From: Flavobacterium panacis
GTDB lineage: Bacteria > Bacteroidota > Bacteroidia > Flavobacteriales > Flavobacteriaceae
Reading direction: 5' to 3'
Assembly: GCF_024649945.1 (NCBI RefSeq)
Contig: NZ_JANKMS010000001.1
Span: 372,001-436,000 of the forward strand
Length of the DNA: 64,000 nucleotides
Both the position numbers and the translations under genes were made by a program. How positions within the stretch are numbered: position 1 is the first letter of the stretch; the number at the start of each line of letters is the position of its first letter. The notes under the pieces were generated by a model. The model saw only the letters and a list, made by a program, of their open reading frames with translations. It did no database searches and was not told where the DNA came from. This document shows, one piece after another, positions 59,037 through 64,000 of the stretch.

Positions 59037-61619
59037 ATGAAATCTAACCCAATAAATACATGTTATACACGTGTATTAAAGATCACCTTATTGCTTATAT
59101 TATGCTTAAATTCTAAGCAACTAACGGCACAAAATGCAATTTTAGAAAAAGAAGTTACCTTAAGTTTTAAAAATGAAACTATTGCCAATGCTCTTACAAA
59201 AATAGAAGAACAAACAGGATGCACATTTTCTTATGCTCCAAACGTTTTTAAATCAGATAGAATCATCAATAAAAGTTTTAATAAAACACCTTTAAGCCAA
59301 GTTATTAACGAAATTTTCAGCGAGAATAAAGTATATTATCGTGTTCGTGGCAATACCATCAATCTACAAAGTCACGCCGAAAAAGGCAAAGTTTCTGGTA
59401 AACTGACTACAATTGATGGTAATCCTGCTCCTTTTGTTTCGGTTATACTTCAAGGAACAAATTTCGGAGCCATGTCTGACGAAAATGGCTTATTTACGTT
59501 TTCGGCTCCAGAAGGAGATTATGTCATTTTAACCAATTCAATCGGTTTAGAAAAACAAAGGAAAAACATTACTATTACAGCAGATTCTACTACTAAAGTC
59601 AATTTTACTTTAAGTGAAACCAGCGAATCTTTAAAAGAAGTAATTGTAAATGGAAATAAAATAAACAAGTTCTCGGTAACGAAAAGTGATTATGTTTCTA
59701 AAATGCCTTTGAAAAACTTAGAAAACCCTCAGGTTTACAATGTCGTTAATAGTTCACTAATGAAAGAACAATTAAACGTTGATATAACCCGAGCACTTGT
59801 CAATATTCCAGGTGTTGTAAGCAGTATTTCGCCTGCCGGAGGAACATTAGTAACATTAAGAGGATTTTCTGCAGATGTGGGAGCTAGAAACGGTCTGCAA
59901 TATGTTGCCGGAGCCAGATCATCTATTGATCCTGTAAACATAGAACGTATTGAGGTATTAAAAGGGCCTTCTGCAACTTTATTCGGGAATACTGTTTCTT
60001 CTTACGGAGGAGCTGTAAATTTGGTGACTAAAAAACCTTTTGAAACTGCCAGTAGCGAAATCTCTTATTCTGTTGGGTCTTATTCTTTGAATCGTATTAC
60101 TGCGGATATCAACAGTCCTTTAAATGCTGATAAAACGGTATTATTTAGAATAAACGCTGCATTCAATAAAGAAGGAAGTTTTTTAAACACAGGTCATAGA
60201 AATACTTTTGCAATAGCACCAAGCATTACGTATCAGGCAACTGACAAATTGTTAATCTCATTAGATATTGAAGCAAACCGTGAAGATTTAATACGATCAA
60301 CTTCTCTAGATTTTGATATCTTAAATCTGAACAATGTGAATCAGATTCCATTAGATTACAAACAGACTTTGTTTGCAGATGATTTTAATGCGGTGACTAA
60401 TACTTTCCGTACTTACTTTGAAGCAAAATACGAAATTTCTAAAGAATGGACTTCATACACCAATCTATCGGTGAATAATGAGAATGTAGAGAAAAGTTAT
60501 CAGGCAGAAAGTGTCTTTATCAGCGCTGACAGCATCAAAAGAGCAATGCGCGTTTTTGGACCTTTTAGATCTATAAACACTAATATTCAGCATAATTTAA
60601 AAGGAGATTTTAAAATTGGAAACGTCAGAAACCGTTTTATCTGGGGTCTGGATTATATGGAAGAATATCAGGACAGGTATACAGCAAGAGGAACTGGAGA
60701 TACTATTTCTATAAAAGAACAAATACTTCTTTTTACAAGACCGCAAGCAGATAAAGTAATCGGCGCAGCATATCCATATAATTATAAAATTAACCGTTAT
60801 GCAACTTATGTTTCTGATCTTGTAAATGTAACCGACAGATTAATGGTGTTACTGAGTATGAGATTAGACCGATACGTTAGAAAAACCAGCGAAGGCGGAG
60901 ATGACAGCTACAAACAAACGGCTGTTACTCCAAAATTAGGATTGATTTATCAGCCGATAAAAGACCAGATGTCTTTATTTGCCAATTATATGAGCGGTTT
61001 TACAAACAAGGCTCCTGTAACACAGCCAGACGGCACTCCTTTTGTTTTAAAACCAGAGTATGGTACGCAATGGGAAACTGGAGTAAAAATTAATACTTTG
61101 GATAATAAATACTCAGCTACTGTAAGCTATTACAATATTGATGTGAGAGATGCTGTTCGAATGGATGCCAATCAATATACTTACCAGGATGGAAAACAAA
61201 AAAGTAAAGGTTTTGATGTTAGTTTAATTGCAAATCCTTTTACAGGTTTTAATGTTACAGCAGGTTATGCTTTCAATCAAAACAAATACAAACAAACCGA
61301 ATCAGGAATTGAAACCGAAGTTGTAGGTAATCCGCAGAATGTTGCCAATTTATGGTTAAGCTACAAATTTCAGCAAGGCAAAGTTTTAGAACACTTTGGT
61401 TTTGGTTTTGGAGGGAATTATGTAGACAAATCTTATTTCAATCAGGAAAACACAGTTATTGTTCCTTCTTATACTTTGTTGAATGGAACCGTTTTCTTTG
61501 ACCAGAACAAATGGCGTTTTGGTTTAGCCTGCAATAATATGACGAATCAAAAGTATTGGTCGGGTTCTAATCCGCAGATGTTGAGACAATTTATTTTAAC
61601 CAGCTCATTTAGATTCTAA
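59037..61619 (+). CDS. TonB-dependent siderophore-type receptor with STN domain
   Basis: An 860-residue receptor. A signal peptide (KITLLLILCLNSKQLTAQ) is followed by an STN signalling domain (about 40-110: VTLSFKNETIANALTKIEEQ; SYAPNVFKSDRIINKSF), a carboxypeptidase-regulatory-like domain (APFVSVILQGTNFGAMSDEN), a plug (ALVNIPGVVSSISPAGGTLV; RIEVLKGPSATLFGNTVSSY) and a barrel ending TSSFRF. The plug word LKGPSATLFGNT and the overall length fit ferrichrome/siderophore receptors. The STN domain matches the FecR partner upstream, so it both imports and signals. The ligand is probably a ferric siderophore, supported by the PepSY protein next door. Confidence 0.92.
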   Translation: MKSNPINTCYTRVLKITLLLILCLNSKQLTAQNAILEKEVTLSFKNETIANALTKIEEQTGCTFSYAPNVFKSDRIINKSFNKTPLSQVINEIFSENKVYYRVRGNTINLQSHAEKGKVSGKLTTIDGNPAPFVSVILQGTNFGAMSDENGLFTFSAPEGDYVILTNSIGLEKQRKNITITADSTTKVNFTLSETSESLKEVIVNGNKINKFSVTKSDYVSKMPLKNLENPQVYNVVNSSLMKEQLNVDITRALVNIPGVVSSISPAGGTLVTLRGFSADVGARNGLQYVAGARSSIDPVNIERIEVLKGPSATLFGNTVSSYGGAVNLVTKKPFETASSEISYSVGSYSLNRITADINSPLNADKTVLFRINAAFNKEGSFLNTGHRNTFAIAPSITYQATDKLLISLDIEANREDLIRSTSLDFDILNLNNVNQIPLDYKQTLFADDFNAVTNTFRTYFEAKYEISKEWTSYTNLSVNNENVEKSYQAESVFISADSIKRAMRVFGPFRSINTNIQHNLKGDFKIGNVRNRFIWGLDYMEEYQDRYTARGTGDTISIKEQILLFTRPQADKVIGAAYPYNYKINRYATYVSDLVNVTDRLMVLLSMRLDRYVRKTSEGGDDSYKQTAVTPKLGLIYQPIKDQMSLFANYMSGFTNKAPVTQPDGTPFVLKPEYGTQWETGVKINTLDNKYSATVSYYNIDVRDAVRMDANQYTYQDGKQKSKGFDVSLIANPFTGFNVTAGYAFNQNKYKQTESGIETEVVGNPQNVANLWLSYKFQQGKVLEHFGFGFGGNYVDKSYFNQENTVIVPSYTLLNGTVFFDQNKWRFGLACNNMTNQKYWSGSNPQMLRQFILTSSFRF

Positions 61620-61624
61620 TTGTA

Positions 61625-62770
61625 ATGACTTTTAAAAAGATAATTTTAAAAATACATCTGTGGCTAGGATTAGCTTCTGGAATCATTGTCGTTATACTTG
61701 GACTTACAGGCTGTATTTATGCTTTTGAAGAAGAATTGCGTCAGGCAGTGCATGATTATTACTATGTTGATACTGTAAAAAATCAAAAACTGCCTGTAAG
61801 CAGATTAATAGAAATTGCAAAAGAAGCTAATAAAGATAATCCGAAACAATTACTTTCTGGGTGTGAAATATTAACTGATCCAAAACGCACCGCCGCGATT
61901 TCTTTTTCAGAAGAACTAGATCCTGATTCCATTTGGTATTGGAATCGTTATCAGAGTGTTTCAGTATATATAGATCCATACACAGGAAGCGTCAAAGAAA
62001 TTGAGAAATACAATTCGGAGTTCTTTGTTTTTATAAGAATGTTGCATCAAACCCTTTGTCTGCGAAGCGATATCGGCGATCCAATTGTAGGTACAGCAAC
62101 GATTATTTTTATTATTTCTTTAATAAGCGGTTTGATTCTCTGGTGGCCTAAAAATAAAAGTGCTGCCAAACAGCGCGTTTGGTTTCGTTGGAAAGATACC
62201 ACGAAATGGAAACGTAAAAATTACGATCTGCATAATATCCTCGGATTTTATTCCATTCTATTTGGACTTATCTTTGCGTTGACTGGATTAGTCTGGGCAT
62301 TTCAATCCTATGATAACGCAATACAATGGGCATTAAATGGAGGAAAAACATATGAAGATGAAATTGTAAAATCGGATACGACTCATTATGTTTCGGTTAA
62401 ACCGCTGGATAAAGTATATCAAACCCTTAAGCAATTGCATCCTAATGCACGGTTTTATTACATCTCTATTCCTGGCGAAACCAATTCATCAGCAGTTATA
62501 TACACTTTTGTAGCATTTAAAAGTCGAATTGATGATGTTTCCATTCAGTTTGATCAATACAGCGCTAAAATTCTTAAAACGACAACCTATAAAGATAAAA
62601 ATACAGGAGAAAAATTTAGAGGTCTAAATTACGATATACACGTTGGCAGTATACTTGGTCTACCTGGAAAAATCTTAGCATTTTTTGCTAGTTTGATCTG
62701 TACCAGTTTACCTATAACAGGATTTTTAATCTGGTGGGGACGGAAAAATAAAAAAAGTGTAAAGAAGTAA
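61625..62770 (+). CDS. PepSY-associated transmembrane protein, probable siderophore-iron reductase
   Basis: A 381-residue inner-membrane protein with four membrane segments and a PepSY_TM layout. TM1 is FKKIILKIHLWLGLASGIIV, TM2 lies in ATIIFIISLISGLILWW, TM3 follows KNYDLHNILGFYSILFGLIF, and TM4 is FFASLICTSLPITGFLIWWG. His residues at KIHLWLG, RMLHQT, DLHNILG and DIHVGS are at positions that bind two haems in related reductases. A large periplasmic loop lies between TM3 and TM4. It starts 5 bp after the receptor stop. Members linked to siderophore receptors are thought to reduce iron at the membrane. Confidence 0.88.
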   Translation: MTFKKIILKIHLWLGLASGIIVVILGLTGCIYAFEEELRQAVHDYYYVDTVKNQKLPVSRLIEIAKEANKDNPKQLLSGCEILTDPKRTAAISFSEELDPDSIWYWNRYQSVSVYIDPYTGSVKEIEKYNSEFFVFIRMLHQTLCLRSDIGDPIVGTATIIFIISLISGLILWWPKNKSAAKQRVWFRWKDTTKWKRKNYDLHNILGFYSILFGLIFALTGLVWAFQSYDNAIQWALNGGKTYEDEIVKSDTTHYVSVKPLDKVYQTLKQLHPNARFYYISIPGETNSSAVIYTFVAFKSRIDDVSIQFDQYSAKILKTTTYKDKNTGEKFRGLNYDIHVGSILGLPGKILAFFASLICTSLPITGFLIWWGRKNKKSVKK

Positions 62771-62774
62771 ATTT

Positions 62775-62808
62775 AAAATCCTTATTCAAATTTGAATAAG
62801 GATTTTTT
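62775..62808 (+). terminator. rho-independent terminator of the iron operon
   Basis: AAAATCCTTATTCAAA and TTTGAATAAGGATTTT are perfect 16-bp complements with almost no loop; pairing would open the centre. It is followed by two further T residues and lies 4 bp after the PepSY stop. Confidence 0.75.
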
Positions 62809-63048
62809 ATAATTGGTACATTAGAATTCTCAAAAAATTGATATTCAGAATTGTGTTTATAAAAATTTTAATTTAAAAATCAATCTCTTCTCCTCCTAGC
62901 TTTTTGTATTAGTTACACACAAAGCCTAAGCCTGTTTTACTGTCCTACTACCAAAAATTTATTGTATTTTTATAAACCTTATTTTTAAAAGTGTAGACAA
63001 ACCATAAAATTTTAACGGAGACATAAAAAAACTTAAATAATCTTATAA

Positions 63049-63753
63049 ATGCAGAACATAGAAAACAAAGTAGCTTATGTAACTGGTGCGACGAAAGGTA
63101 TCGGTTTCGGTATTGCAGAAGCTTTAGTACAAAATGGAGTAAAAGTAGCGATTTCAGGAAGGGATACTCAGGCACTTGAAAAGGCACAGCAGGTATTAGG
63201 AAACCAAAATGTGCTTGCCTTACAGTCTGATGTTAGAAATTTCGATGACGAACTCAAAGTAGTTGAACAGATTGTATCCAAATTCGGAAAACTGGATATT
63301 GTCATTGCCAATGCTGGTGTGGGGAAATTTGCTCCCATAGACGAAATGTCTCTCGAGGACTGGAATACGATGATTGATACTAATCTTACGGGCGCTTTCC
63401 ATACTCTTAAAGCGACTTGCCCACAACTCAAAGCCAACAAAGGCTATTACATTTCAATCGCATCGTTGGCTGGAACCAATTTCTTTGCTAAAGGCTCTGC
63501 TTATAATGCATCAAAATTCGGCCTTGTAGGTTTTACTCAGGCTGCCATGTTGGATCTCCGCGATTATGATGTAAAATGCACCACTATTATGCCTGGTTCG
63601 GTTACCTCAAATTTTAATGGCCATACTCCAATTGAAGAGGATCAATGGAAAATCCAACCCTCAGATATCGGCCAGATGGTAGTGGATCTTTTAAAAATGA
63701 ATCCTAATGTGCTTCCAAGCAAAATAGAAGTCCGTCCGACTAAAACTAAATAA
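63049..63753 (+). CDS. short-chain dehydrogenase/reductase (SDR)
   Basis: A 234-residue classical SDR. The cofactor site is TGATKGIGFGIAEAL, with the Asp loop region LQSDVRN, and NAGVGKFAPIDEM carries the NAG motif. The catalytic Ser is in YISIASLAGTN and the YxxxK pair in YNASKFGLVG. The C-terminus is short (PSKIEVRPTKTK). It lacks a signal peptide. Family members reduce or oxidise small alcohols, sugars, steroids or fatty-acyl chains; the substrate cannot be read. Transcribed alone, it ends at a terminator. Confidence 0.9.
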   Translation: MQNIENKVAYVTGATKGIGFGIAEALVQNGVKVAISGRDTQALEKAQQVLGNQNVLALQSDVRNFDDELKVVEQIVSKFGKLDIVIANAGVGKFAPIDEMSLEDWNTMIDTNLTGAFHTLKATCPQLKANKGYYISIASLAGTNFFAKGSAYNASKFGLVGFTQAAMLDLRDYDVKCTTIMPGSVTSNFNGHTPIEEDQWKIQPSDIGQMVVDLLKMNPNVLPSKIEVRPTKTK

Positions 63754-63786
63754 ATAAAACTTTCTTACGGTAAACATCATAAAATG

Positions 63787-63814
63787 AAAAAACAGTCTTT
63801 AGGGCTGTTTTTTT
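63787..63814 (+). terminator. rho-independent terminator after the SDR gene
   Basis: AAAAAACAG and CTGTTTTTT pair over 9 bp around a GC-containing 9-base centre, then more T residues on plus. The mirror-image A run means it also serves the facing AraC-type gene. Confidence 0.75.
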
Positions 63815-63909
63815 ATACAATCTATAATATATATGAAAGCGAAGTTAAAATTTATAGTATATCTAAACTCAAAATGATTTAATTTTTATTTTCAACAATC
63901 AAATAATTA

Positions 63910-64000
63910 TTACTTTTCTCTTAATTTGCTAGGTGTATAACCATGTGTATTTTTAAAAGCAGTACTGAAGTTTGACGTATTTTGATAACCAACCCGAACA
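63910..64000 (-). CDS. AraC-family transcription regulator, C-terminal end (partial)
   Basis: The last 29 codons of a minus-strand gene whose start lies outside the window. The readable end VRVGYQNTSNFSTAFKNTHG then YTPSKLREK matches the second helix-turn-helix of AraC-type proteins, including the conserved GY and F-FK-G-P-R pattern (here the last part is PSKLRE). It faces the SDR gene. The sensing domain and target are unknown because the rest is missing. Confidence 0.82.
   Translation of the reverse strand, partial: VRVGYQNTSNFSTAFKNTHGYTPSKLREK

Noticed and set aside
1..64000. tRNA, rRNA, CRISPR array, prophage or restriction-modification genes
   Set aside because: I read for cloverleaf-like segments, short regular repeats, integrases and methyltransferase motifs and found none.

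Overview
The window looks like a chromosomal segment of a Flavobacterium-type member of the Bacteroidota. The evidence is its AT-rich base composition, lipoprotein signals ending in SC or AC, SusC/SusD pairs, a hybrid two-component regulator, FecI/FecR/TonB-receptor cassettes, a type IX secretion C-terminal signal, and promoter-like TAnnTTTG boxes upstream of several genes. I saw no rRNA, tRNA, CRISPR array, insertion sequence or phage gene. The genus is an inference; no marker gene is present.

Layout. 0.1-3.0 kb: a tightly coupled operon of a di-haem lipoprotein, a Rieske lipoprotein and a porin. 3.1-6.5 kb: a small Cys-rich exported protein, a TonB-dependent receptor and a short cation-diffusion-facilitator, probably a metal-handling set. 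7.0-14.0 kb (minus strand): a GH115 alpha-glucuronidase and a large GH2 enzyme, preceded by a membrane-anchored protein with an N-terminal helix-turn-helix-like segment and PKD-like and jelly-roll-like outer domains. 14.2-19.7 kb: a small lipoprotein, an S41 protease, a cupin plus DapA-like aldolase pair, a HAD phosphatase, a GNAT acetyltransferase and a VOC protein. 19.8-35.4 kb: a complete beta-1,4-galactan utilisation locus (SusC, SusD, SusE-like, two GH53 endo-galactanases, a GH2 beta-galactosidase, and a divergent hybrid two-component regulator). Its gene content closely resembles the known Bacteroides thetaiotaomicron galactan locus.

35.4-44.5 kb: a repeat lipoprotein, an ECF sigma/FecR/TonB-receptor cassette, and then an uncharacterised extracytoplasmic set: OB-fold protein, DUF5777-type barrel, cytochrome c lipoprotein, YceI, a possible hotdog protein and a repeat lipoprotein. 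44.5-54.6 kb: a HEAT-repeat exported protein, a TPR histidine kinase with a LytTR response regulator, a 1430-residue SprB-repeat adhesin exported by the type IX system, and an OmpA-family barrel. 54.8-56.8 kb: a GAF hybrid histidine kinase. 57.2-62.8 kb: an ECF sigma/FecR/siderophore-receptor/PepSY reductase iron cassette. 63.0-63.8 kb: a short-chain dehydrogenase. The window ends inside an AraC-family gene on the minus strand.

The most striking new signal is a pair of matching regulatory sites. An 11-bp direct repeat with a period of exactly 21 bp (TTCAGAACA core) lies upstream of the kinase/LytTR operon and again upstream of the SprB-repeat adhesin. In both places it stands 27-28 bp before a -7-like promoter box. 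This geometry is what a LytTR dimer recognises, so the LytTR system probably controls itself and the adhesin/OmpA pair. Other points of interest are the uncharacterised redox set next to the first sigma/anti-sigma cassette, a GTAGGGTA element repeated around that cassette, an ECF sigma gene with no good start codon, and nested inverted repeats inside the galactan operon.
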